From Acanthochlamys bracteata (Eukaryota > Streptophyta > Magnoliopsida > Pandanales > Velloziaceae), in the NCBI GenBank assembly GCA_019914995.1, contig CM034134.1, positions 5,030,463-5,094,462 on the forward strand: 64,000 bases of DNA. The letters run 5' to 3'. A model generated the notes under the pieces. That model ran no database searches. It was not told the origin of the DNA and saw nothing but the letters and a program-made list of their open reading frames with translations. This document shows positions 36,797 through 48,964 of this stretch, in pieces (within the stretch, counting starts at the first letter, position 1; each line of letters begins with the position of its first letter). The translations under genes were made by a program, and so were the position numbers.

Positions 36797-37830
36797 CTAT
36801 AAAAACACCTTCATCTTTTTCCATCTCTCTTTATTCCAAATCCCTTCAATACAACAAGTGGTTGTTGTTGGAACGAATTCATCTCCATTTCCATATTCAT
36901 ATAGAGCTTCTGCAAAGTATTCATGGAATGAAGAATATGAAACAGCTGTCACTTGTCTGTTTTACTAGAAGAGGTCCCGTTCTTATGCCTCTCTTTAGCA
37001 ACAACACAGCTGCTAGATTCTGCACTCGCTTAAGTAACACTCCACTTCTGCGCCGTAAACGTTTCATCTTCTGTGTTTACCTGTGACTCTCTTGTTGTCC
37101 TTCTGGCAAACCGTTATTTTGGTTTTTATTTAATTAATTATTTATTTATTTATTTTTAGTGCTACTCTTCATGGATCAATGCATCTATAGCAGGGTTGTT
37201 CAGCTTGTTATTCACCATCGTAGGTGCCATGGTTGCCACCTCCTTTATCAGCATTTGTAGCCACTGGCACTATTGAAGGAAAATCTAAGCTTTCCCCATA
37301 CAACAAACGAAATAACAATTTGAATGAGTACATAGCAAAGGTAGTGCCAGATGACTTCTTGGTGTGCCAAGAAAGATATCTGAAAAAGTGCTTCTGGACC
37401 CCCAGCATCAAAGAAGAAACTTGCAACCCCTATTAGGGAGGACAAATATTACCCATGAAGTAACAAAGCTTGCAAGCTGGTTTCCGTAGATGACCTTGCC
37501 AGGGCGGTGGTTGTGAGGGTTGGTTCAAGAAACACTAGGAAAAGAGCGAAGAGCTTGAGATAGAAAGATTAGACGTTCTAGAGACGGAAGAACATGTAGT
37601 TATGGACAGAGGAGGGATATGGGATGGTTGTTGCAGAATGTTAACCAGGAAGGCTACATTGTTTTCTAAAGGCCGCGGCAGAAGTGGTGGTGGAGAAGTT
37701 GAACGGCAAAGCAGCGACAATGGCAGATGTAACTTTCATGGAGTGTGGGCAGTGGAAGAAGAAGTGGAGTAGAAAGAATAGGGAAGCTAATTGGGAATGC
37801 CTAGCACTGATTGGAAGCTAAATATGTAGG
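36797..37830 (+). pseudogene. Unrecognised host gene, copy 2
   Basis: A TATA-like ctataaaaacacc (36,797) precedes a short first exon-like ORF (36,922-37,083, MKNMKQLSLVCFTRRGP) and, after about 100 bp with intron-like T-rich sequence, a segment encoding a hydrophobic run (SIAGLFSLLFTIVGAMVA, about 37,168-37,221) that could be a membrane span. Further on are acidic-basic segments and a final region with EANWECLAL near 37,785. Stops and shifts interrupt it (for example tag at 37,433). It parallels copy 1 at 20,716-25,660. The family was not identified. Confidence 0.5.
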
Positions 37831-38387
37831 TATTTAGTACACCAATCCACCTACTTCATCAAGAGGTTCCTCATCAAACAGATGAACAAACAAACCAAAA
37901 GCTTTTTACAAATTTCTTCAAGATATTCAATAATGATCATCATTTTGCGGGATTTATCAAGTAAACAGAAATATATGTTCTTCAACATTCATGACCTTCA
38001 AGAACAACCCATATATAACTAGTTTTTGACAATTGAATAAATAATGAATCAGCAAAGGCAACACAAGATCAGAATATACAAGAGAGATTTCAAAGTAGCT
38101 TGCACAAAATAAAAGGCAAGCCAAATGCATCAAGAGGAACCTTTTATTACCATGACAGGGCACTTAACATGATTGATGCAGTAGTTGCTAACGGTTCCCA
38201 GAAACATCCTGCGAAACAGATTCAAAATCAGCTTCACAAACAGACAGCGCACATATATTTCTTGTGTTATTTGTATAACCATTTCACTTGAAAGCAGTTG
38301 AAACAATAGACTAAATGGGCAGTGTGAAAAAACTAGTTAAAGTAATGTAACAGCCAATTCCTGCACATATTTCTTGCAAGTGTTCTA
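37831..38387. other. Non-coding interval up to the copia insertion
   Basis: No recognised gene. It ends with ttcta (38,383-38,387), the target duplication of the following element. Confidence 0.5.
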
Positions 38388-38968
38388 TGTTGGAAATAGT
38401 GAGCGTGTTCGATTGTTGATAGACGCAGCGAAAATATAAACACACTTAAGGATCTTGTTTAAGCAATACGAAAATTGAGATAAGAGCAATACAACCACAA
38501 AGACAAGAGATTTACGTGGGGAAAAATAAGAAAAACCCCACGGGAAGGCAAACTAGCCTTCAAGGAAATCACTAAACAAAAGTAATTACAAACTCTTGCG
38601 TTACACTTTAAGTGGGAATTCTCATTAGAATGCTTTGTTTATATCTCTCACACTTGATGTGAGAATGATCCTTTCTCATTTCTATCTTGTTCTCTCTTCC
38701 AAGCAAATGCCTCTTCTTCGTATATATAATGCCTCAAGGAGACTCTTGAACTTTTAAACAGTTGTCCTTTCATCTTCTTACTAATTGTTCAAGTCCTTTG
38801 GCTTTCCATCTTCCAAGAGATGCTTCAAAGTTCTTGACCATTGGCTTTCCAACTTCTTGGGTGATGATTCGTCTTCCTTGATCTTTGGCATTCTAATATG
38901 AATGCACATTTAACTTGTTGCATTCTAATGAACCACTAATTTACATAGTGGCTTTACAATTTCTAACA
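38388..38968 (-). repeat. 3' LTR of the copia element
   Basis: 581 bp, plus-strand ends tgttggaaa and ttctaaca; nearly parallel to the other LTR throughout. The polypurine tract lies just inside (aatctcccactt on plus, 38,969-38,980). A TATA-like tatatataatgcc lies near 38,720. Confidence 0.92.
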
Positions 38969-39069
38969 AATCTCCCACTTAAATACACTTTGTAAATTGC
39001 AATCCAAGAATAACAGGAAACCGATACGTAAGCATCAAAATTCGATAACACTGAAAATAGGTACGATTG

Positions 39070-40450
39070 AGAGGAGCAGAGCTAGCACGCATGCTAGCTG
39101 ACTTTCTTTACCTCATACCGTTGCCTATCTTCCCCCGGTTCTATTACTATCTTGAAGTGATTTCCTTTCGGCTTCTTTGTGACAATGGTCACATCCAATA
39201 CTGTTCACCATTGTTCTTCCATACAGAGATCTACAACATAAAAAATATGTCAAGGGTTACCGCCTCAGTTAAGGCATCCGCAGGGTTCCCTTTGGTAGGA
39301 ATCTTGAGCATATCAATGCTCCCATTGAAAACAATCTCATATCCAAATCACCTGCATAGTCTATATCAATAAATCCTTTGACAATAAATCTAGATCTTCT
39401 GTAACACAATGCAGCATTCAAGATTCCTTTCACATATCGAAGGATCTTTTCACCGCCTTCCAAGGCTCAATGCCAGGACATGCATGAATCTACTTACCAC
39501 TCCCACTTTATGTGCAATGTCAGGCCGAGTGCAAATCATGGCATACATTAGGCTTCCCACTGCTGATGCATATGGTACCCGAGACATCCCTATCCTCTCT
39601 TGCTACTAGCTAGGGGATAATAAAGAGAATAGTTTGAGACTAATATAGAGTGGGGTAAACATCGGCTTACCACCATACATGTTAAACCTCTCCAACACTT
39701 TTCTCAGATAGCTAGCCTGAGACAGCCGAATCTCTCTATTGTCTCTATCTCGCCATATCTGCATCCCTAGGATTCTGTTTGCCGGCTCCAAGTTCTTGGT
39801 ATCGAATTCACTAGCCATTTGAGCCTTCAATTGTTGGATGCGACCCATGCTTGGACCTGCCACAAGCATATCATCCACATACAGTAGCAAGATGACAAAC
39901 TCATCTCCCTCAAATCTCTTGATGTACACACAAGAGTCTGAGACCAGCTTGCTATATCCAAGGCTCCCGATACAAGAATCAAATCTCTTATACCAACATC
40001 ACAGTGCTGGCTCAAGCTCATAAAGAGATTTGGCCAACCGATAAATCAGATCCTCACTGTCTTTCACGGCAAAGCCTTCTGGCTGGACCATATATTTCTC
40101 CTCTTCAAGCTCTCCGTGCGAAAAATATCATTTTGACATTAAGCTGTTCAAGATGGAGAACCGATGATGCACATAGCACTAAGACCACACGAATAGTTAT
40201 CAAACATACCATTGGAGAGAAGATCTCATCAAAGTCGATCTCTTCTATCTGAGCGTAGCCATTCACCACCAGTCGAGCACAATACCGTTCTACTTGATCA
40301 TTTCTGCCTCTTGATCTTGTAGATCGATTTATTCCCAATAGCTTTATGGCTTTGGGGCAAAGGGACTAGCTCCCATGTCCTATTTTTATGAAGCGCCTCA
40401 ACCTCTTCCTACATAGCTTCCATCCATAGAGATGCATCTGGATTCTCCAA
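39070..40450 (-). pseudogene. Copia reverse transcriptase and RNase H remnant
   Basis: RT motifs on the minus strand: ARLVVNGYAQIEEIDFDEIF (40,280-40,221), then after frame changes VILLLYVDDMLVAGPSMG with an intact YVDD active site (39,896-39,843), and ILGMQIWRDRDNREIRLSQA (39,774-39,715). RNase H is reduced to traces (39,460-39,250, ILRYVKGILNAALCYR and IDIDYAGDLD). Several stops and shifts; no functional enzyme. Confidence 0.88.
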
Positions 40451-40509
40451 CGCTACCTTGAGAGAAGATGACTCTCCTTCTTCTGTGAATACGCAATATA
40501 CAGATTGAG

Positions 40510-41563
40510 ATAACTTCATAAAATAGCCCTCATACCTCTCAGGTGTGTTTCTCTTGCAAATTGAACGCCTAAGGGATGTAGGCCTGGAACTCCATCCTCT
40601 TTCATGTGCTTATCAGCTAGTTCAGGCTCTAGATTATGATCATTTTTTCCATCATTCTCTTCCAGTACCGATGTGGTCACCGTTAGGAGTGATGCCTCCT
40701 TCTCCCTTACATCATCGCTTTCAGTCACTCTTTGTATTGATCCTCCACAAAGATGACATCCCTGCTGAAGATAACCGTATGGGCAGTGGGATCCCATAGG
40801 TAATACTCCAAACATCTTCAGCATATCATAGGCATTTTCCGGACTTAATCCTACTGCTGAATTAAGTTCCGCCCGAGTTTTAAAAAATTTGAATACCTCA
40901 AAAACATCCGACTTCCTTCGGATTAGAAACATATAAGTTTCAGTCCAAGTGAAACAAGTCGAGCTTGTTTTTAAACTGAAAATAGTCTCCAAATCTTTCA
41001 TAGTGCTGCTCACCGATGACACACTACTCGCAGAACGACAATTTTACCTCGGACAGTCCCGTCAGGAACTTCCAAATTTCAGGTGCCACACTCGCGTGAT
41101 ATCCCCAATATTGCCCGATGCAATACAAGCGTCTACTGCACCCGTGTCACCCCACGCACCTTATACAGATTTGAGTCGATCATTTTAACTTTCAGTTTTT
41201 CTAACTCGTCCTTGATGATCTCAATGTTTTCGCCTCCACCGCGAGTCTTGCAGTCCAGGTCATCCAATTATCCTACAGACAACAAATTTTTCGTAAGACG
41301 AAAAACAGAACGTACCTTACTGATGAAGCATCCCTTTCCATCATTTGATATAAATTTGATGGAACTGACTCCAGCAACTTCAAGACTTGTCACATGCAGC
41401 AACCATTGTCTCTCCCACTAGAACCTCACCATCATCAGTACACCACACAAGTAAGGGACATTCGAGGGATCCGCACCTCCAACCTTACTTATCATAGTCT
41501 TGCATTTCTTTTCAATCTCGTACTTGTTTGTTATTGCAACAAACCAATGGCTCTGATACCACT
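40510..41563 (-). pseudogene. Copia protease/integrase remnant and leader
   Basis: From the PBS leftward there is a protease-side piece (ISNDGKGCFISKVRSVFRL, 41,350-41,290), a zinc-free jump into integrase (RRKSDVFEVFKFFKTRAEL, near 40,925-40,870), then in another frame the end of integrase (LWDPTAHTVIFSRDVIFVED, 40,797-40,738). The missing stretches show deletion of gag and the integrase core. Confidence 0.75.
41541..41563 (-). other. Primer-binding site
   Basis: On the minus strand agtggtatcagagccattgg follows the 5' LTR: a standard tRNA-iMet PBS. Confidence 0.9.
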
Positions 41564-42137
41564 TGTTGAAAATAGCGAGTGTGTTCGGTGTCGATAGATG
41601 CAGCGAAAATATAAACACAGCTAAAGATCTTGCTTAAGCAATACGAGAATTGAGATAATAGCAATACAACTACAAAGACAAGAGATTTACGTGGGAAAAA
41701 ACGAGAAAAACTCCACGGAAAGGCAAACTAGCCTTCAAAGAAATCACTAAACAAAAGCAATTACAAACTCTTGGGTTACACTTTAAGTGGGAACTCTCAC
41801 TAGAATGATTTGTTTATATCTCTCACACTTGATGTGAGAATGATCCTTTCTCATTTCTATCTTGTTCTCTCTTCCAAGCAAATCCCTCTCATTCATATAT
41901 ATAATGCCTAAAGGAGACTCTTGAACTTCCAAACGGTTGTCCTTTCATCTTCCCACTAATTGTTCAAGTCCTCTCCATTTTCCAAGAGATGCTTCAAAGA
42001 CCTTGACCGTTGGCTTTCCAACTTCTTGGGTGATGATTCGTCTTCCTTGATCTTTGGCATTCCAATATGAATGCACATTTAACTTGTTGAATTCTAATGA
42101 ATCACTAATTTACATAGTGGCTTTACAATTTCTAACA
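41564..42137 (-). repeat. 5' LTR of the copia element
   Basis: 574 bp, matching 38,388-38,968 with scattered substitutions (tgttgaaaatagcgag against tgttggaaatagtgag). It ends next to ttcta. Confidence 0.92.
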
Positions 42138-42163
42138 TTCTATCTGTAGGTCGAAGCAAAATT

Positions 42164-42349
42164 TTACATAAAAGAGATGCCTTCTGTTGAAGGGTAAGTG
42201 CATGAAACTTCATCATTGGCATCAGAGTCGAGACACAGAATAATTGGATTGCTTACACATACGTATCCGGAGCTACCAGTGACCTCTACTATGTTATTCA
42301 GTGTGTTCGAAGTAGCTACAGAGAATCCAGACAGGGAATTCTGACCATC
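42164..42349 (-). CDS. Possible last exon of an unrecognised gene
   Basis: Open on the minus strand for about 61 codons up to a TAA at 42,164-42,166, with balanced protein-like composition (NNIVEVTGSSGYVCVSNPII; CLDSDANDEVSC). A stop lies just upstream in the same frame, so the exon would need an acceptor; the AG in ggtcag near 42,341 is possible. The copia element lies about 26 bp beyond the stop, where a 3' UTR would be. A second exon-like piece bounded by ctacag and gtaatg lies at about 42,895-42,955. No family recognised. Confidence 0.35.
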   Translation of the reverse strand, partial: DGQNSLSGFSVATSNTLNNIVEVTGSSGYVCVSNPIILCLDSDANDEVSCTYPSTEGISFM

Positions 42350-44249
42350 TCCAAATTAATCAAGCTATTCATGGCTTCATCAGTTTAGCTTTGAGGAGTT
42401 GGTGATACACCAGGAAGGATAAGACAGCTTTGCGTCAGGAAGGACAAAGAGCCTTTGCTTAGGAAAATGCCTTTTAAGAAGTTCTGGAATGAAACTGGTT
42501 GGACAGAAAAGTGGATAAAAGAATATTGCTCCACATGCCTAGAGTTCACTAAGACTGTAGTTTTCTTCTAACAACTATTTGAATAAGCTAGAAGGAAGCT
42601 TTGCATCATCTTCGTAGTTGTAACTTCACTACTCCGTTCCTGATTTCAGCCAAGGAAAACATAGGTGTAGAGAAGGGAACAGATAAAATGATAGTGCAGA
42701 GCGTAAGGGTCAGGCAAGATTCTATGCAAGAACATGAAGTACGTAATCTGGTTGAGTTTGTGGATGACTTGAAATGGCAGGCAAGCAGATCGGAAGGGGG
42801 ACAAAGGGGACCCACGGTTGTAAAATCAATGCAAATCATGTTTAACTTGTAATAATAAAGGTTGGTTTGAGAATAAGCTTGTCGTAATAACATTACCGCA
42901 TACGTTCTTTCTGGGTGAATAGATCCCATCTAACTTTACCAACTCTAAAAGCCTCCTGTAGACAATGACATCAATTGTAAACCAGAGAAGGGAGTCTTTT
43001 AAAGGTAAAGGTTCAAACATATTGAATAAAATGGAAATGACAGGTGGTCATGCGAGGCAGTGGGAGAGGATCAGAGTCATTGTTGAAGAGTGTGAAAATA
43101 GCAGTCGCTGTGAAGCTAGAGAAAGGAGGTGCAGGAAGTCCACAGTCGACAATGATACAGCCAGCTATATGCGTGAACAGACACAGCAAACCAGTGCTTA
43201 TTCCTGCATAAATGCTGATACAGCTATAATAAAATAATTTAACTACTGCAGTATTTGTAACAGTCATTCAGGGTGTGCTTGGAACAATCCTCTATATTGA
43301 TAGAGAAATGAAGGATCTCTTAAGGAAGTAGAGATATGTGACAATGAATTCAGACTTTGATAAGTCACAAGAGTCGTAGCTTAGGATTGACCTGGAGGTT
43401 TGGCAAATTTTTGGAGATATGCTTGTCAGCACTACAAGTGTTTGTGAGAAGGGTAAACTTGTTGAAGATATGGTTTCATTCAGCACACTTATAAGATTAT
43501 GTTGACAGGATTATAACCAAATCACACCGCCGACTCGTCAAATTGAGTTCACACCTTGATATATAAGGTTTTATCAAACATGCGAGAGTTTCTTTGTTCT
43601 TAACTAAGGACTCACTGCTTTATTCATTGCAAAGGAAATGAAAGCCAAATAGACTCCAGAACAATTTAAAGGATCCTACTAGATCCTAAGACAACTAAAA
43701 CTCATCAACCTAGTATAGTCAAAACTCATAAACCGATTAGGACTCTAGACTCAACTCCATATCTCCACTACAAATATATAACATGTAAACTAAATAGACT
43801 CTTCCATATCTCCACATAAAATGTCCAAACAACCTTTAATCCCAGTAGTTACATATGCCTACCAAGTGCAGTTGGCAAGCAGATGTAAACAATGTACTTC
43901 AAAGATACTCAAATGGCTAGACTATTTCTGTTTATCATCAAGGTGGAAGAAAAGTATGAAGGAGTCTCTAATACAAGAAGATCAAACCACTTCCGACCCA
44001 CATGTCAAAGGTCAAGCCTAAGAACAAACCTGCTCCATAAAAGGCACTAAGGAGCTTAGTTTAAGCCATGAAAAAAGTCTTGATGACAAGAACCAAAGAG
44101 ACCGTATTGAATTTCCACCAATTTAATATCAAGGTTCAGTTTCGTACAATCTGGTGAGTACCAGGTGTTATATTTCAATTCAAACAGCTCAGAGATTTCT
44201 TGCAAGAAAAGGGTGTTGTCATGTCAGTATGTCGTAACTTGTTAGGGAA
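42350..44249. other. Interval of uncertain content
   Basis: Several medium frames exist on both strands (for example 42,601-42,852 and 42,965-43,237 plus, 42,606-42,929 minus) but none shows a known domain. It may hold exons of the gene proposed at 42,164. No repeat or RNA gene recognised. Confidence 0.4.
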
Positions 44250-44420
44250 AGTTTAGGAGCTCTTGTAGAGCAAATAACTGGAAAAAATAAGTAGGACACA
44301 AGATCAGATATAGGACTATAATCAAAAATCAAAAAGTTTAGGGGCTCTTGTAGTGCAAATAACTGGAAAAAATAAGTAGGACACAAGATCATATATAGGA
44401 CTATAATCAAAAATCAAAAG
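44250..44420. repeat. Tandem duplication, two units of 85 bp
   Basis: agtttaggagctcttgtag... recurs 85 bp later with only a few changes (gagc to gggc, agagc to agtgc, cagata to catata). Both copies run through gtaggacacaagatca and ataatcaaaaatcaaaa. Confidence 0.9.
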
Positions 44421-44578
44421 ATTGTAAGGAAATGGTGGGGGCTTTCTCATCGTTGAAATCTTGAGGATTATCTCATGAATCAAACAAGGGTATCAGGAAG
44501 TAGCAAATATCAATCCAACAAGAAGAAATTATAAAATGCATGAGATGATAGGTAGTGAAAGTTCTTTTGCCAAGCAGT

Positions 44579-44915
44579 TGTTGAAAATCCAAATCAAAAT
44601 TATGCATTCATTTGGGAGTTTCTCAAAGCATTGAAGAAATAAAATGGGTATGTAGTGGTAGTAGTGGGCACATAAGTTACTTAGAAGAATTGGTGATGAC
44701 TTAAAATATTAATAATGGTTGTAAGTTTTATTTGATTTCAATGTCTTTATTAATGTAATCTTTGGGTTGTAATCCCTATATAAGGATGCTTGCACTATGT
44801 TGTTTGGCATCAAGTGAGAAACACAAAATAGTGTTTGAAAGAAAAGTTCGCCTCCAAAGAAAACTTCCAATTTGTCTAGTGATAGGATTCTAAGTTAGTA
44901 AACTTAGATCCAACA
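44579..44915 (+). repeat. 5' LTR of the 44.6-kb copia element
   Basis: 337 bp, tgttgaaaatcc to agatccaaca. TATA-like ctatataagg near 44,776. Followed by ggtggtaccagagtc (PBS, tggtaccagag in place of tggtatcagag). Confidence 0.92.
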
Positions 44916-44948
44916 GGTGGTACCAGAGTCAAGTGATCCAAAAGTCAT

Positions 44949-45900
44949 ATGGCTTCCACCAACAATCTTGTCAATTCCCAAGTTCCAAAGTTATCAAAAG
45001 ATAAATATGATATTTGGTCAACCCAGATGAGGGCATTATTTGGTTCTCAATTTGTGGGAGCTTGTTAGTGATAGGTTTACGGAACTCACACCGGAGGAAG
45101 AAGCCGCTTATACAAATGAAGAGAAGAAGGTTCTAAGAGAGCAAAGAAGGAAAGATATTAAAGCTTGTTTTCTACTTTATCAAGGGTTAGACGAGTCTAC
45201 CTTCGAAAGAGTTGCCGAAGCAACAACATCCAAGGAAGCATGGGATATCTTACTACCATTTATGAAGGAGTTGAAAGGGTGCAGCGAATTCGTTTCTAGA
45301 TTTTGAGGGGCAAGTTTGAAGCCGCTCAAATGAAAGATAAAGAAAAGATCTCCGATTACTATTCACGATTAATTTTAATTATGAATAAAATGAGGAGAAA
45401 TGGAGAGGATATTGAAGGTAACCAAGTGATGGAGAAGTTGTTCCGATCACTCAAATCAAAGTTCGAGCAAATGGTGGTGGCAATTGTAGAGTCAAAAAAT
45501 TTGGAGGAGATTTCAATAGAGGAGCTCGTAGGATCTCTAAGTTCATGAACAACAAATGTTAAAAAAGACTAGTTTCATATTTGTGGAACAAGAATTAGAG
45601 TTAAAGTTGAATCTAAATCATCGCGGCTCAATTCATAGAGGCCGTGGTCGCGGTCGAGGTAAGGGACGTGGTTCTCAATAACAAACAGCTCAAAATCAAG
45701 CGGAAGTTTCAAACTTTAAAGGTCACGAATGAAGTAGTTGAGGAAGATCCACATCTGGCCGGAAACAATAAAAATTTCCAAATTCATAGCTGTCATATAT
45801 TTGGACATGATGCCTTGGAGTGTTGGCACAAAATTGAAGATCTCACCAATTTTGTCGAAGTAACAATAATGTTGGTATACCTTTACTCTTGTTCCTGCTA
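44949..45900 (+). pseudogene. Copia gag remnant (44.6-kb element)
   Basis: An ATG at 44,949 opens with KLSKDKYDIWSTQMRALFGS, a typical gag start; after frame changes, IKACFLLYQGLDESTFERVA and KEAWDILLPF (45,160-45,270), then AQMKDKEKISDYYSRLILIM and NQVMEKLFRSLKSKFEQMVV (45,330-45,480). A glycine/arginine-rich part and a damaged zinc knuckle (CHIFGHDALEC, 45,800) follow. Multiple breaks. Confidence 0.87.
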
Positions 45901-45909
45901 ATGATGATT

Positions 45910-46930
45910 TAAGTGTTCACAATGATGCATGATTTGGATTTGAGTGCTAGCAACCATATGTGTGAAAAGAAAGAAGTTTTCATGGAACTTACAGAAAGTA
46001 TTCATGGAAGTGTGAGCTTGGGAGATTCTTCAAAAGTTCAGATTGAAGGCAAAGGGATGATCAAAATCTACCAAAACGATGATAAGTCCGAATATATTTA
46101 CGATATTTATTCCTAATATGAAAATTATTATTCTCAACAATGGTCAATTACTCGGAAAGAGATACAAAGTCCATATGAAATAAAACCATCTTTGGTTGAA
46201 AAATGAAAATGAATGCCTTACAGCTTGTGTAAAGATGACAAGGAACCATATTTCCCTTACATTTAAATACGAGAATTGACAAATGTAATCAACGACTCAT
46301 GGAGAATGAATTATGGAGGTGGCATCTTCATTTTGGCCATCTGAACTTTAATGGTCTGAAGCTGTTATCTACTGGCATGGTTCAAGGCCTACCAACAATC
46401 AATCCACTAAATCATACTTGCGAAGGATGCGTAATTGGTAAGCAACACGACTCCCCTTTTCTAATGAAAAGTCATGGGGAGCAGAGGAACCATTACAACT
46501 TGTTCATACCGACATCTGTGGGCTATTTGATTGTGTCTTTTTGAGAGGTAACATATATTTTATTACTTTCATTGATGACTTCAGTAGAAAGTTATTGATA
46601 TATTTTCTTAAAGAGAAGTCTGCTGTCTTTATTACCTTCAAACATTTTAAAGCTCTTGTTGAAGCGGAGAGTGGCCATAAGATAAAAATTTTCCGACCTG
46701 ATAGATTTGGTGAATACACCTCAAATATGTTTCAAGTATATTGCAATGAGCAAGATATAAAGAAATAATTGACTACTGCCTACACACCAAAGTAAAACGA
46801 CATCGTAGAAAGAAAGAATAGAACCATTCTCAACATGACAAGAACCATGATAAAGAAAAAGGAATTGCCGAAGTAATTTTGGGTAGAAGCCTTGGCGTGC
46901 TCAGCCTATTTGCTTAATAGATGCCCCACA
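45910..46930 (+). pseudogene. Copia protease and integrase remnant (44.6-kb element)
   Basis: Protease: DLSASNHMCEKKEVF near 45,940 (DSGASNHM expected, so catalytic residues changed). Integrase zinc region: HLHFGHLNFNGLKLLS and CEGCVIGKQHDSPF (46,323-46,460). Core: FITFIDDFSRKLLIYFLKEK (46,559-46,618), FRPDRFGEYTS, and VERKNRT near 46,807 after a stop. Confidence 0.87.
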
Positions 46931-47459
46931 AAGATGGTGAAGAACAAGATTCCTCAGTGGCATGGAGAGGATACAAGCCTAGTGTTGTTCACTTTCGAAT
47001 TTTTGGGTGTATTATATATGCTCAAGTAACTGAAGACAAAAGGAAGAAACTTGGTGATCATGGTGAAAAATGTATCTTTATTGGATAAAGTGAGAAGTCA
47101 AAAACATATAAGCTCTACCATCCACTATCAAGAAAATAGTATTAGTAGAGACATTGTCTTCAACGAGGAATATGCATGGAACTGGTGTAATAAAGAGACT
47201 GGTAAGGACCAACCAATGGCGGATAAATGTGATGAGCTCACACAAGAGGTACACTACTAGCAACACCACTATCTTCTGAACAAATTACACCCTCTCCTAC
47301 AAGATATTCTCCATCTTCTGAGGAAGGTAGTAGTAGTGGATCTTCATTACCAAAACGAAAAGTATTAGGGAGATCTATTAGCAGACAGGCGAAGACGATG
47401 AGTCTAACCTTTTCTGTCTATCTACTAATCATGAACCTCTCACATTTCAAGAAGTAGTA

Positions 47460-48950
47460 CAAGAAAATTATTGGAGATTAGCAATGGAGGAGGGGATCCA
47501 AGCTACAGAGAAGAACGACATATGGGAGTTGACAACACATCCACAAAATCACAAGACAATAGGTGTCAAGTGGGTATACAAAATTAAGGGCACTGCTGAA
47601 GGTAATGTTAATTAGTACAAGTTTAGACTTGTAGCGAGAGGCTACAAACAAAGTACGGCATAGATTATGAAGAAGTCTTTGCACCTATTGTTCGAGTTGA
47701 TATAGTAAGGCTGTTAATTTCTCTTGCAGCTCATCATAAATAGAAAATATATCATCTAGATGTCAAATCAACATTCCTCAATGGTGTTCTTAAAGAAGAG
47801 GTGTACGTATAACAAGTAGAAGATTTTCAGGTGAAGGGTCAACAAACCAAAGTATATCTATTGAATAAAGCTTGAAGTAGGCACCACAAGCGTGGAATAC
47901 TCGAATTGATGGTTATTCTTCATCAAAATGGCTTCACTAAATGTCCTTATAAGCATGCCATCTATATGAAAAGGAACTATAAATGCGACTTTTTAAGAAT
48001 TTTTCTTTGTATTGATGATTTATTATACACAGGAAATAGTCTTGATATGCTTAATGAATTCAAGGCAATGATGTTTAAGGAATTCGAGATGATGGACAAT
48101 GGATTAATGTCCTACTTCCTTAGAATTGAAGTGAAGCAACAACAAGATCGGATATTTATATCTCAAAAGGAGTGCCCGAAGGAGATTTTGGAGAAATTCA
48201 AAATGAGCAATTGTAACCCGGTGAACATTCCAATGGCCACAGGAACAAAGATATCAAAACAAGGGAATGGAGATTTTAATTGACTCAACTCTTTTTAAAA
48301 GTCTTTTTGGTAGCTGGAGGTACCCAACGATCTTAAGGCTAGATGTTGTTTATGCAATTGGACTTGTGAATCGCTACATGGAGAAACCAAAGGAGTCTCA
48401 TTGGTTAATTGTGGAGAGGATTTTAAGGTACAACAAAGGCACACTCAAGTTTGGTCTATTCTATACTTGTGGTGAACTTGCAGAATTAGTGACTATTCAG
48501 ATAATGATTGCGGTGGTGACCAAGATGAGAAAAAAAGTACCACAAAGTATGTCTTTTACTTTCAGCTAATTGCATTTTCATGTACATCAAAGAAGCAAGG
48601 CATTGTAGCTTTATCTTGATGTGAAGTAGAATATGTGGTAGCTTTATCTACAGTGTGTGAAACAATTTTGTTGGGGAATATGTCAAAAGAGATGAATCAA
48701 CCACAAGAGAAACCAAAAAGAATATTGGTTGATAATAAGTCAAGTATATAACTTACAAAAGATCCAATACATCATGGAAGGGGCAAACACATAGATATTC
48801 GATTTCACTTCCTCAGAGACCATATATTATAGAACACCGTTCAGTTAGAGTATTGCCATACTATGGAGAAAGTAGCAGATATTTTTACCAAACGATTCCC
48901 AATTGAACGTTTTAGAAGGTTAAGAGGAATGCTTCGTATGAAAACGTTTT
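47460..48950 (+). pseudogene. Copia reverse transcriptase and RNase H remnant (44.6-kb element)
   Basis: RT from about 47,470 (WRLAMEEGIQA, GVKWVYKIKGTAEGNVN). The active-site region reads LCIDDLLYTGNS (48,007-48,042), with Ile-Asp-Asp in place of YVDD. Connection: ISQKECPKEILEKFKMSNCN. RNase H: ILRYNKGTLKFGLFYTCG (48,421-48,474) and, after stops, ILVDNKS, GRGKHIDIRFHFLRDH and VADIFTKRFPIERF (48,725-48,917). Confidence 0.88.
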
Positions 48951-48964
48951 GATTTGAGGGGGCG

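Larger units (their letters stand above)
38388..42137 (-). mobile_element. Internally deleted Ty1/copia element, minus strand
   Basis: Both LTRs, a perfect target duplication ttcta (38,383-38,387 and 42,138-42,142), PBS and PPT are present, so boundaries are exact. At 3,750 bp it is shorter than the usual 5 kb or so: gag and most of the integrase are deleted, and RNase H is badly decayed. RT is the best kept domain. Confidence 0.93.

Noticed and set aside
42601..43267. Competing ORFs on both strands
   Set aside because: Neither strand shows a known domain and the frames mirror each other; kept only as an uncertain interval.
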